Shown here one piece after another: positions 1-8,981 of a stretch of 64,000 bases of DNA; position 1 is the stretch's first letter, and every line of letters begins with the position of its first letter. The stretch is from Saitoella complicata NRRL Y-17804 (lineage: Eukaryota; Ascomycota; Saitoellomycetes; Saitoellales; Saitoellaceae), in NCBI RefSeq assembly GCF_001661265.1, contig NW_017567016.1, positions 62,001-126,000 of the forward strand, given 5' to 3'. The notes below the pieces were generated by a model that saw only the letters and a list, made by a program, of their open reading frames with translations, made no database searches and was not told the origin of the DNA. The position numbers and the translations under genes were made by a program.

Positions 1-2
1 CA

Positions 3-326
3 GTCCTGGCATACATGGTCGGGCTCATGATCATCTCCCACGTTTCCCACCAGTCCTTCCCATATTTCAACATCCTCCTCCTCCCAATCATCTACGCCTC
101 CCTCGACTCCACCATCCTCCCCCTCCTCTTCTCCGTCCCCTCTACCATCTCCGCCTCTAACTCCGCCCTATACGTCTTTGCGTGTTTGGGAGTAGCGGTC
201 GGCGTATATGGGAGTTTCGTGATGGATATTTGTACGACGATGTGTGATTATTTCGGGATTAGGGTGTTGAGCACGAAGAAGATTCCGGGGTTCAAAAAGT
301 TGGGGAAGGGTGAGAGGGGGGATTGA
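3..326 (+). CDS. CDP-alcohol phosphotransferase (choline/ethanolamine phosphotransferase), C-terminal part
   Basis: This is the 3' end of a gene that begins before the window. The reading frame is open from base 3 and stops at 326. The visible 107 residues are hydrophobic, with three membrane segments (SHVSHQSFPYFNILLLPIIY, then LPLLFSVPSTIS, then YVFACLGVAVGVYGSFVMDI), and end in a short basic cytosolic tail. This matches the last transmembrane helices of Ept1/Cpt1-type enzymes, which make phosphatidylethanolamine or phosphatidylcholine from CDP-ethanolamine or CDP-choline in the ER. The catalytic CDP-alcohol motif lies outside the window, so the call rests on the C-terminal pattern only and could be another multipass membrane protein. 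The choline kinase at 48.6-50.1 kb would act earlier in the same pathway. Confidence 0.6.
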   Translation, partial: VLAYMVGLMIISHVSHQSFPYFNILLLPIIYASLDSTILPLLFSVPSTISASNSALYVFACLGVAVGVYGSFVMDICTTMCDYFGIRVLSTKKIPGFKKLGKGERGD

Positions 327-699
327 CTATATGGTAGAGCTAGGGCCGATACGGAGGAGAGAATTGGGAGTCCTGTGCCGGTGGAGAAGATGGAGGTTGG
401 GAAGGGGGAGTAGACCGACGAGTCGTAGACGAGGCAGGAGATGTGGACGACTTGTGAGTTGCAGACGAGCACAAGAAGGAGAAGGAGGGTAGATGTATGA
501 GGACAGTGGAAAGAGAAGAGGACAGATGGAAGTATGCAGGATAGAATTATCTGTATGATAGACATACCTTAGCTTAATGCAGACATGATTATACCTTTAT
601 CCGGCTGCGGCCCGCCGCCCGGCGTGCTCTCTAAGCTTTCATCGAGTACTATCCGAAGCCCTCCCTTAGTAACAAAATCATCCACATGAGAGCCACTTA
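327..699. other. Intergenic, convergent 3' regions
   Basis: This 373-bp stretch lies between two genes that converge. Short open frames on both strands have no recognisable domain. I see only probable 3' untranslated sequence. Confidence 0.6.
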
Positions 700-2100
700 T
701 TACCATGGATCCTCCGCATCCTCACTCTCACTCATACTCTCCTCCCCCTCCTGCTCCCACTCCGGACTCACCACCCCATCCCCACCCTTCTCAAAACACC
801 CCCGCCCACAAAACCACCTCTCAAAACACAACACATCATCAATCCCAAAAACCCCCCTCCTCCACTCCAAACTCCGTCCAAAGGGCCGCACAAATCTCTT
901 CCGACAGTGTGGGTTATCGCAACGGCGGTCTTGGGTGCCAGCCTCGATTGCGTCGTCCAGCCAGGGTATCCAGTGGGGGATGGCATCGGGGTGAGGGTCG
1001 GAGTAGGGTTTGAGGTGCGCGAGTTGGGATTTTGTCCAGGTTGGATCTTGGGAGAGTGAGCGGAGTGCGAGTTCGCGGAGGGTTGGGACATTTCCTCTCG
1101 CGATTTCGGACTCCTCGCGAGGTCCTGAACGGAATTTCTTGATGTAGATGAGGCGTGATGGTGCGACTGTTATCGTCCGCTGCGAACTCGACGGGGCTTG
1201 TGTCCGCGGCGGTGTAGGAAGTGGGACGTCGTCATGCTCTTCTGCCTCCTTTGGTAATGGATGCATCGGGTTCAGATGGACGCTGAATGATTCCAAATCC
1301 AGATCTAGCAATGTCGCCGGAAGGCATGTCAAATTGTTCCCCCGGAGAATGAGTTCGCGTAATCGTGTGAGTCGTCCGATTTTCGCGGGAAGACGGGTGA
1401 GTTCGTTTTTGGATAGGATTAGTGTCGAGAGGTTCGTGCAGTCGCACAATGCAGGCGGCAACTCCCGAAGGTAATTCTCGTTCAAGAACAACTTAACAGG
1501 AACCCAATTCCCCGGAACCAAATTCTGAATATCCGAGATGGAATCAGGAAGAGTCTCGAGGCCGAGGTTGGATAAATCGACTTTATCGTTCCCTTCCTCG
1601 ATCGCAGCCGCGATCCGTGCAGAGACTTTCTCGGCTGGAGAGAGGTGTTCTTCCCCTGGTAATGTCGCGCCCAACGAAGTCCTGAAGCTTTTTCGTAGTC
1701 TGCTCACACTCGGTCCCTCCTCACGCGTTTCCTGGCTCAACTGGGTTGGCAGTACATGTCTCCCACTCTTCTGCCTCTTCTCACGCCTCGAAGTGCCCTC
1801 GCCCGACGTACCATTCCCTCTCTTCCTCCCCGCAGGCTTCGTTGGACTCTCAATGACATATGTGACCCCGTACCCCTGGTTCCGTACTTGTAACTGCGGC
1901 TGCGAGTCCCAGTCTGAACTCGGTATATTACTGTCTGTACCCAAATCTGAGGAAGGGTTGGCGTCGGTACCGGCGTAGAGGATGTCGTCGATGCGGGAGT
2001 CGTTGGGTTGGGGAAGGTCGGGTTCGGAGGAGAGGATTAGTTCTGGGTCACGGTAGCGGTTGTCGATTGCGTAAGGCTGAAGGGTTGCTGCTCGGGGCAT
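700..2100 (-). CDS. Leucine-rich-repeat protein with C-terminal cysteine cluster
   Basis: The protein has 466 residues and no intron; the ATG at 2100 opens it. The first 170 residues are polar and probably disordered, with a basic patch (KRGNGTSGEG, SRREKRQKSGR). Residues 170-280 hold about four leucine-rich repeats of the xLxxLPxxIxxLxxL type (NLGLETLPDSISDIQNL, LFLNENYLRELPPALCDCTN, LSKNELTRLPAKIGRLTRL, LRGNNLTCLPATLLDL). Near residues 390-435 there is a CxxxxC...C...CGRGC cluster that could bind zinc. LRR proteins of this type are protein-binding scaffolds. I do not recognise a named orthologue. It is divergent from the Gemin2-like gene, with starts 349 bp apart. Confidence 0.8.
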   Translation of the reverse strand: MPRAATLQPYAIDNRYRDPELILSSEPDLPQPNDSRIDDILYAGTDANPSSDLGTDSNIPSSDWDSQPQLQVRNQGYGVTYVIESPTKPAGRKRGNGTSGEGTSRREKRQKSGRHVLPTQLSQETREEGPSVSRLRKSFRTSLGATLPGEEHLSPAEKVSARIAAAIEEGNDKVDLSNLGLETLPDSISDIQNLVPGNWVPVKLFLNENYLRELPPALCDCTNLSTLILSKNELTRLPAKIGRLTRLRELILRGNNLTCLPATLLDLDLESFSVHLNPMHPLPKEAEEHDDVPLPTPPRTQAPSSSQRTITVAPSRLIYIKKFRSGPREESEIARGNVPTLRELALRSLSQDPTWTKSQLAHLKPYSDPHPDAIPHWIPWLDDAIEAGTQDRRCDNPHCRKRFVRPFGRSLEWRRGVFGIDDVLCFERWFCGRGCFEKGGDGVVSPEWEQEGEESMSESEDAEDPW

Positions 2101-2449
2101 ACTGGATGTTGGTAGGTTCGTTAAAGGGGAGGGGGGGAGGGGGTTGGGGGTTTAACGTTTGGTGGTGAGTCGACTGAGTCGTTCGCGTGATCCGCCTTAT
2201 CTGATGGACTTACGTGAACTTGCTTAACCGTGCTACCGAACACCTGTTAAATCTTGTCTTTATTCAAAGGATACTCATAAATCTTTTCCAAGGCGAACCA
2301 GGCTTTCCGGTGAGCTTTTCACGACCTCACCAGCACCTCTGAGCCCGAGCCTTGGAAGGATCACGCCGACAACCTCGACCTCGAGTTCGCAAAGTCGCCC
2401 CCGTCTATCAACTCGTCAACCACTTACTCCGAAGAGAGTCAGCACGAGG
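2101..2449. promoter_or_regulatory. Divergent promoter region, LRR gene / Gemin2-like gene
   Basis: The 349 bp between two divergent start codons include a G/C-run tract near 2120-2150. I found no recognisable factor site. It is assigned as a shared promoter by position only. Confidence 0.4.
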
Positions 2450-3682
2450 ATGGCCGACCAACCATACATACCCCTCCAACGACCATCGGCAGTCGTCTCC
2501 GCAAGCCCAGCAGAGCCCTACATCCCACTCCAGAGACCCACCGGACCCCCAGACTACACCCCCAACCAACGCCCCCCACCTCCCTCCAACAAACGTCCAA
2601 ACATCTACGACGACGATTACAACCCCGGTACCAGCACCTCATCCAAGAAACCCCGTACCAAACGCAAGCAACCTCCCAAAGACGCGACACAAGGCCCACT
2701 CGATCCATACACGAACCAACACGGTGCATTCTGGATAAGTGAGAGTGAGGATGAGGATGGGATGGAAGGAGGTGGTGGGCTGGATTATGAGGGTGCAAGG
2801 GAGGTGAGGGGGTTCGCGAGGGGGTTACCGGATGATCCGATGGAGTATTTGAAGATGGTACGCCGGGAAACGAGGGCGGGGCCGGCATTTGTTGTTGCAA
2901 AGTGGCCTGCGCCTGAATTGCAATCAACCGCTGAAACAACGAACGATGACACCAATACTACGATCAATGGGTCTCGAAGTAGGGATGCCCGCGCCCTCCC
3001 ATCAAAAGAATGGCGAACAACAATCCTCGACTCCTTCCTCACCCTCGCAACCTCCTTCCACTCCCCCCCTCACCCCTCTTCACCCACCACCACCCCCATA
3101 TCATGGCCAACAACCAAATTCCTCTGGAAATCATTCCTCCAAAACCCCCTAAACACACCTACCCCTCCCCTCCTGCACTCCTTCTCCCACGCCCAATCTC
3201 TTTTATTGTTACGTTACATGGGCGTAACGTGGGTAGAAGTGGGAATGAGCGAGGAGATGTGTATGTGGCTTTGGGCGTTGTTGGTGAAGGTGTGGGTGGG
3301 GAGGGGGGTGCTGGGTGGGGAGGAGGTCAGTGAATTGAGAGGATTGTGTAGGCGGTGTTGGAGGGTTAGGGAGGCTGCGGGTGTGGAGAAGGAAGTTGTG
3401 GTATTCACCGAGGATAAGGAGGACGGCAAGGAAGACGGTCAGGCCGACAAAATGGAAGACGAGGAGGCAAAGGCTGAGAATGTTCCGACCATCACGGCGG
3501 AGAATACGGATGAGAATGACCAGGTCGCCATCACCTCAGTTGAAGAAGTACCGCCTCCAACCGTGCCAGCCAACGACGAAGCACCATTACTGAGAGCTGA
3601 CATCCGGGCTGCGATCGATACATGCATTCTGATCATCAGTGAAGTCTTAGGCCAAAAGGACCTCGGGTTTGATCCTCTATGA
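2450..3682 (+). CDS. Gemin2/Brr1-like (SIP1 family) snRNP assembly factor
   Basis: This intronless gene encodes 410 residues. The N-terminus contains a duplicated PYIPLQRP motif and a basic KKPRTKRKQ stretch. The core matches the SIP1/Gemin2 pattern. DPMEYLKMVRRETRAGPAFV near residue 125 resembles the YLxxVRxEA signature. A WxxxFLQNPLNTPTPPLLHS helix is followed by LLLRYMGVTWVEVGMSEEMC and a C-terminal helix RADIRAAIDTCILIISEVLG. Gemin2 and yeast Brr1 hold the Sm ring during spliceosomal snRNP assembly. A roughly 60-residue acidic insert (EDKEDGKEDG and after) separates the last helix from the rest and is probably a linker. Similarity is by pattern only and a distant homologue is possible. 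Confidence 0.65.
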   Translation: MADQPYIPLQRPSAVVSASPAEPYIPLQRPTGPPDYTPNQRPPPPSNKRPNIYDDDYNPGTSTSSKKPRTKRKQPPKDATQGPLDPYTNQHGAFWISESEDEDGMEGGGGLDYEGAREVRGFARGLPDDPMEYLKMVRRETRAGPAFVVAKWPAPELQSTAETTNDDTNTTINGSRSRDARALPSKEWRTTILDSFLTLATSFHSPPHPSSPTTTPISWPTTKFLWKSFLQNPLNTPTPPLLHSFSHAQSLLLLRYMGVTWVEVGMSEEMCMWLWALLVKVWVGRGVLGGEEVSELRGLCRRCWRVREAAGVEKEVVVFTEDKEDGKEDGQADKMEDEEAKAENVPTITAENTDENDQVAITSVEEVPPPTVPANDEAPLLRADIRAAIDTCILIISEVLGQKDLGFDPL

Positions 3683-3880
3683 TAGATTTCTCGCGAGTAT
3701 ACGCAAGTATACTGTAAGAGTGGTGGTATCGAGGAGGTATACAAACACTCTCCTGGGTATATTATTAAGATAAGGTATCGAAGACAACGTTAACTTCCGT
3801 CCGTCTCCTGTTGCACTCCGCACTCCATCACACCCCCCATGATCACAACCGTTCTAAGAATACTTCAAATGCCCCATCAC

Positions 3881-5917
3881 CTAACTCGACGCCCCGGCGG
3901 CCGGTGCCCCTTCCGCCGCATCATGAAACTCATCCTCTGACGCAGCAGTACTATGCCCAGCCGTACCCGTTGCAGCCTCAAGTTCACCCTTCGTCTCCTC
4001 AGCCCCACCAGCTTCGTTCGTGGCTGAATGAGTAGATTTGATACTCGCAGGCCGAGACTCAGTCCCACCAAACGTACTCCCAATTCTCGGGAGTGCCGGA
4101 GCCTCCGCCCACGCCATCGTAACCTCACTCGAACCAATCGACGCTTTCCTATCCGTCCCACCCTTCTCCTCCTCCTTCTCCTCCACATTCGCCAGCTCCG
4201 ATGCAGGCCCATTGACAGGCGGCGTCTTCACACCCCACCCATCACTAGCCAAAACCCCATCAATATGCAACCCACTCGCCGTCCTCTCAAAAATCGGCGG
4301 AGGAGGACTACTTTTCGCAAACGTCATCGTAGTCTCTCCATCATCGCCAACCCTACTCTCCACGCTTCCCCTCCCATTTTCCTCTTCCTCCTCCGCCTCC
4401 CTAACCATATCCAGTTCCGGACTCGGACTCAGCGGTATCTCAATCCCATGACCCGTCGTCGGACCACGATAGATGATAGGGATGACACCACCCCCCATCC
4501 TCGCCCAAAACATCGCTTCCCGCAACCTCGTACTCTCCTCCCAACATCTCTCTTCCTCCCCCTCCCCCCTAACATTTCGTATCCCATCCCGGACACCCCG
4601 GACCCACCCCACGAAATCACAAACAGTCCGGACTCGCCCAACGCAGTAGCCACAGAGCGCATACCAGACCGCGGCTGAGGTATCCGATGTTCGGAAACGG
4701 TGGGTGCGGCGGAGGGTGGGGTCGGTGGTGTTGGAGGCGCCGCAGAGGGAGCAGGAGGAGGTGGAGTGCGGGGAGGCTGGGGGTGTTGGGTCGATGATGA
4801 GGGTTCCGTCCAGGATAGAGGGGAGGACTGCGCGCCGGGCCATCCATGATAATCCGGGCGCCTGATCCAACCTCAACGTCGGCTCAATATCCTCTGTCAG
4901 GCACCTCTTGAAATAGCGCAGATCCTTGAGTGAGGATGAATCCGCCGGACGTGGGTTGGTGGGGGCGTGTGGTGGATTTGGTGGTGCGCCCGGTAGTGCT
5001 TGTGTGATTCGTGCGGGGAGTCGTTGCTCGTTCATGATTTTCGCCACGCTAATAAGACTCTTGAAATCTGAGTAGACGGGGGTATCCGTCCTAAATATCG
5101 CTTGAAAGATATTCGGGAACGAAGTCGGGTGTGAGGGGTGATAGGTCGGTATCGACGACTCGGGCGCCGTATCAAACGAATTCGCCCGAAGCGAATCCCG
5201 ACTCGAGCGGTTATTCAACGCGAATCCGTACGGGAGGCCGGGTGTCCCGGGGACTGAGGACGCCGTATCCTCGTTTTCGGAGTGTATTCGTTGTACCATT
5301 AACTTCAAATCCGCCAGTTGTTCTTGATGGTTTTTGAGGAGTGTTTCAGTGTCGGCCAGTCTAGCCTGCATCTGTTCCCTCTTCTTCTCGGATGCCTCAC
5401 GGTCTCTTCGGGCACTCGCGACCATCTTGTTCGCTTCCTCAAACAATGAGCGAGTCAGCTCTTCCAACTCGGTCTCCATCCCTTTCCGCTCCTTCTCGGC
5501 TTGTTTCTTCCCATTGACGGCTTCGTTGAGCTCTTTGGTTAACGAAGCCTGCACCTGCTCCGCGTCTGATTTCAGAATGTACTCCCCCCGATCGATCATG
5601 CCCAATTTCTCAGCATTCACCCGTGCCTCCTCCTTTAACGTCGATAATCGCGCTTTTGACGCTTCGAGCTCCCGCCGTGCAGAGTTCAGCGCATCGTCCA
5701 GATCCGCCTGTCGCTCAACAGCAATGATGAGCTTCATCTTCATCTCCTCGAGTACAACCTCATGGTTAGAGGAGTCCTCCTGCTGTTGCTCCCCCTCCGT
5801 AATAGGCTCATGCTCGGATGGAACAGGAGACGCTGGTCTGGGCGATGATTCAACCACAGCTTCCGTTTCCGCCGTGGTTGACGATTGTAATGGATGCGGC
5901 TCGACCTCTTCAGGCAT
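3881..5917 (-). CDS. SEC2: Sec2-type Rab guanine nucleotide exchange factor
   Basis: The protein has 678 residues and no intron, starting at the ATG at 5917. A long coiled coil spans residues 52-210. It contains the Sec2/Rabin GEF signature ELTRSLFEEANKMVASAR at 153-170. Sec2 proteins activate the Rab Sec4 on secretory vesicles for polarised exocytosis. The region around residues 280-420 continues with the conserved fungal Sec2 middle part, including LKDLRYFKRCLTEDIEPTLR and a cysteine set (CSLCGASN, YALCGYCVGRVRTVC) that may bind zinc. The C-terminal 200 residues are low-complexity and acidic. It is divergent from the mitochondrial TPR gene. Confidence 0.85.
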   Translation of the reverse strand: MPEEVEPHPLQSSTTAETEAVVESSPRPASPVPSEHEPITEGEQQQEDSSNHEVVLEEMKMKLIIAVERQADLDDALNSARRELEASKARLSTLKEEARVNAEKLGMIDRGEYILKSDAEQVQASLTKELNEAVNGKKQAEKERKGMETELEELTRSLFEEANKMVASARRDREASEKKREQMQARLADTETLLKNHQEQLADLKLMVQRIHSENEDTASSVPGTPGLPYGFALNNRSSRDSLRANSFDTAPESSIPTYHPSHPTSFPNIFQAIFRTDTPVYSDFKSLISVAKIMNEQRLPARITQALPGAPPNPPHAPTNPRPADSSSLKDLRYFKRCLTEDIEPTLRLDQAPGLSWMARRAVLPSILDGTLIIDPTPPASPHSTSSCSLCGASNTTDPTLRRTHRFRTSDTSAAVWYALCGYCVGRVRTVCDFVGWVRGVRDGIRNVRGEGEEERCWEESTRLREAMFWARMGGGVIPIIYRGPTTGHGIEIPLSPSPELDMVREAEEEEENGRGSVESRVGDDGETTMTFAKSSPPPPIFERTASGLHIDGVLASDGWGVKTPPVNGPASELANVEEKEEEKGGTDRKASIGSSEVTMAWAEAPALPRIGSTFGGTESRPASIKSTHSATNEAGGAEETKGELEAATGTAGHSTAASEDEFHDAAEGAPAAGASS

Positions 5918-6091
5918 TGTGAATCAATGCTGTTCACGCCGGATGAATGCTCTTGCTACCTATGATGGACTGCTCGGCAGTGAATGCCGCTGGACAGCGT
6001 CGACTGCGGGGTGAAGCAGGGGCTGCATCCCCTCATTAACCTCTACACCAAAATCCCAGTAAGACGTCCAGTAGCAATTGGCAGAGCGACA

Positions 6092-7330
6092 ATGCGGCCC
6101 TTCACCCGACTACCCTTACGTTCATCTCCAATCCGTCCCTCCACCCTCTCCAAAACTCTCATCTTCAATGGCCCCTCCGCAGCATCCGTACGTCACATAT
6201 CCTTCCGCGATCGCTTCATCCTCGAATCCCGCACCGCACTCAAGATCATCGCATTCAGTTCCACTGCAGTCTCCCTCATCATTCTTGGTACGTACTACGG
6301 TACCCACATATACCTCGAATCGACCGAACCCACACCCAAAGAATTCCCCTGGAGAGCACGAGAATTGCTGCGGAGTGTGAGGGTGGGTCAAGATTGGATG
6401 AATGACGACGCCCGTGCTATGACGTGGGCACGGAACGCGTTGGAGGAGTGTGGGTTACCACTCGAAACCCCGAATCTGGAGGAAGAAGCAAAGACGAAGA
6501 CGGATGCGTTCATGAAAGGATGGGTTTTCGCAGTTCAGAAATACGCCTATACCCTCGGCCGAACAGGACAAGCGAGCGAAGCTGTACGACTCTACGAACT
6601 CGCACTCAAACTAGCACCAAAACATCTCCTCTCCCCCGAGGAGTTATCCGACATCTACCGTAACCTAGGCGACCACCAATCCCGAACCCCAGACGTCGTC
6701 TCCGCCGAATCAAATCTCCTCGAGGCCTACAACCTCGCACTCAACTCCTTGCACCCCCTCCCCCCCAACTCCCCCGCCCTCGTCCCCGACCCCAAAACCA
6801 GCCCCAACACCTCCCAACAACTAATCAACGCCTCCCTCTCCCTCGGCCTCCTCTACGCCAAAACCTCCCGTCTAGACCTCGCCCTCCCAACCCTACTCTC
6901 CGTCTTCCGCGCCCAGAAATTCTTGTCCGCGAAATCCATCACCACGAAAGGCAAACCCGCCCAACCCGACCCCCACGCACTCTGCGCCGAAGCCGCAACC
7001 CAAACCCACCTCGCAGAGATCCTCGCCGTCCTACACCAAAACGACCGTGCCCTATCATTCGCCTCGACAGCTTCCACCCTGGCGAAACGCGGTCTCGAAA
7101 TTGCGTCCGCGCGGAAAGATACGACGTTTTGTGGGGAATGCGCGGGTGTTGCGGAGAATGTCAAGGGATTACTCTTGGAGATGGACGGGAGGTTGGAGGA
7201 GGCGCTTGAGGCGTTCTTGGCGGCGACGGATAGTGCGGAAGTGGCGAGGGATATGGTTGGGCGGAGGATGTATGTGGGGAATGTGAAGAGGGTTAATGAT
7301 GTCAAGGCGAAGGCGGTGTTGCCTTTGTGA
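6092..7330 (+). CDS. Mitochondrial membrane TPR protein (Mgr3-like)
   Basis: The frame is open from 5984, but the ATG at 6092 gives a mitochondrial-type basic N-terminus (MRPFTRLPLRSSPIRPSTLS), so I chose it; the product has 412 residues. A single membrane helix follows (ALKIIAFSSTAVSLIILGTY). After it come tetratricopeptide-like helical repeats (WVFAVQKYAYTLGRTGQASE, VRLYELALKLAPKHLL, INASLSLGLLYAKTSRLDLA, LEEALEAFLAATDSAEVARD). This layout resembles Mgr3, an adaptor of the mitochondrial i-AAA protease facing the intermembrane space. The family match is an inference from architecture; another TPR membrane protein is possible. Confidence 0.65.
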   Translation: MRPFTRLPLRSSPIRPSTLSKTLIFNGPSAASVRHISFRDRFILESRTALKIIAFSSTAVSLIILGTYYGTHIYLESTEPTPKEFPWRARELLRSVRVGQDWMNDDARAMTWARNALEECGLPLETPNLEEEAKTKTDAFMKGWVFAVQKYAYTLGRTGQASEAVRLYELALKLAPKHLLSPEELSDIYRNLGDHQSRTPDVVSAESNLLEAYNLALNSLHPLPPNSPALVPDPKTSPNTSQQLINASLSLGLLYAKTSRLDLALPTLLSVFRAQKFLSAKSITTKGKPAQPDPHALCAEAATQTHLAEILAVLHQNDRALSFASTASTLAKRGLEIASARKDTTFCGECAGVAENVKGLLLEMDGRLEEALEAFLAATDSAEVARDMVGRRMYVGNVKRVNDVKAKAVLPL

Positions 7331-7781
7331 GTGTGGGTGGGGATGGTTGGAAGGTGAGGAAAGGGTGTATGATTAGGTTGTTTCTTGGCGTCATGGCATG
7401 GTGCGCATATGGTTATACTTTATTTTAGCATCTTAGGTCATCATCTCTCTGCAATTACATCTTTACGTTTTTGGAGACCGTTGAGAACGCTGTTTCGTTT
7501 GACATCCTCACGTCTGCGATCTATAGCTAAGCTTAGCAACATTTGTATGAAGTCGAAGGGCGGCGATGTGCCGAAGTATCACACGACCCCGAATCAACCC
7601 TACCTCCTCTGATCCCTCGACAGTGTTCAACAACAAAGCCTGATCTCACTACAAGGAACTTTCCTGTTCGAGGATCACGAGTCTTCTCTCATCAAAGAGT
7701 TACCAGCGCCCTTCGCGATCGCCACCGAGCTTCACAAAGCTGCCCTCCATTCGCGAAACGAGTACATGTCCAGCACCACCC
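7331..7781. other. Intergenic region upstream of the F-box gene
   Basis: These 451 bp lie between two genes on the + strand. They hold short open frames, including one at 7543-7956 that overlaps the start of the next gene in another frame. No motif stands out. The region probably carries the 3' UTR of the TPR gene and the promoter and leader of the next gene. Confidence 0.4.
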
Positions 7782-8900
7782 ATGCACGACCTGCAACCCC
7801 CCGACCACGACCACCACGAAGCAAGCACCGACGTCGTCGAGCAGCTCTCCTGGGGATTCTGCCCACCTGAGCTGCTCGAACGGATCCTATTCTACGTCTG
7901 TATCCGCGCGAATTCGAACAACGAATCCAAGAACCGTGGTGCGATATTGCTCGTGAATCGGATATGGTACATCTGTGGCCTGAGATGGGTTTACGCTCGT
8001 CCAGAGCTGCATACGGATAATATCATCAACTTTGCGTCCACGATATCGAAACCGCACTCCTCTATCGGCGAATTGGTGCGTAGGTTGGATTTACGGCGCA
8101 TCACGCATGGAACGAAAAACTCCTCCAGCTCGAGGTTGATTCGCAAGTGTTCGAGGAATATGGAGGCGTTTTATGCTCCACAGCGTGGATTGGGGTTTTC
8201 TGCGCTGAGATCGATTGGGTCGTGTTTGAATCTGCGGTATCTGGAATTGAGTACCGTGAGCGAGACGATCGAGCTCAAATACCTCTGCGAAGCGATCGAG
8301 AAGCTTGACAAATTGGAGTCAGTCAGCCTTCCGAAACACTCCATCTTATCGGCTGAAACGACGGTTCGGTGGCCACCGGCATTACAGCACATCGGGTTAT
8401 CCGGCGGGATCGGTGACAGGTTCTTGACGGAGCCAGATATACCACGAACCGTGACTTCCCTCAGCTTCACCCATCTCCCCAACATCACACTAGAAGGATT
8501 CTACGGCCTCCTCGACAAAATCGGACCACAACTAAACCGTCTTCGCGTGGAATACCCAATGCGTCTCCTCCCCCAAGACGGCCTCGACCTCGTTCTCCTG
8601 AAATGCCCTCATCTCGAATCACTAGCTGTCTACGTCGACTACATCTCCTCCCAGATGTTTCGAAATATCCCCGAATCGCATCCACTCTGCATACTAACCA
8701 TGGAGTCCTCCGGTGGATTGTTCAGTACGAAGATCAAGCCCGACGATGTTACGGATGCGATTTTGAATAATTGTTTACCCAGATTGAGGAGTTTGAGATT
8801 TAATATTAAGTTGGGGTGGAGGACGGAGTCGAGTGATGTTAAGGATTTGGTGGAGTTGTTGGAGGATCAGAGGGGGGAGTTGTTTCAGAGTGTGTATTGA
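7782..8900 (+). CDS. F-box/LRR-like protein
   Basis: The protein has 372 residues and no intron. An F-box-like segment lies near residues 25-65 (GFCPPELLERILFYVCIRA, then AILLVNRIWYICGLRWVYAR). Irregular leucine-rich repeats run to the end (LVRRLDLRRI, LNLRYLELSTVSE, LDKLESVSLPKHS, LPRLRSLRFNIKLGW). Proteins of this form recruit substrates to SCF ubiquitin ligases through Skp1. The substrate cannot be told from sequence. The gene converges with the ketoacyl synthase gene, leaving only 81 bp between stops. Confidence 0.65.
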   Translation: MHDLQPPDHDHHEASTDVVEQLSWGFCPPELLERILFYVCIRANSNNESKNRGAILLVNRIWYICGLRWVYARPELHTDNIINFASTISKPHSSIGELVRRLDLRRITHGTKNSSSSRLIRKCSRNMEAFYAPQRGLGFSALRSIGSCLNLRYLELSTVSETIELKYLCEAIEKLDKLESVSLPKHSILSAETTVRWPPALQHIGLSGGIGDRFLTEPDIPRTVTSLSFTHLPNITLEGFYGLLDKIGPQLNRLRVEYPMRLLPQDGLDLVLLKCPHLESLAVYVDYISSQMFRNIPESHPLCILTMESSGGLFSTKIKPDDVTDAILNNCLPRLRSLRFNIKLGWRTESSDVKDLVELLEDQRGELFQSVY

Positions 8901-8981
8901 TACGATATGTTCGAGGCGAGTGAAAATGAGTGTACGATATTAGCATTGAGCGGTCTTCTCATCCATTCAACATTGCACTTT

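Noticed and set aside
3364-3372. TTAGGG hexamers in coding sequence (also near 20475 and 11488)
   Set aside because: About 30 such hexamers are expected by chance in both strands of this window; those inside genes are not telomeric signals.
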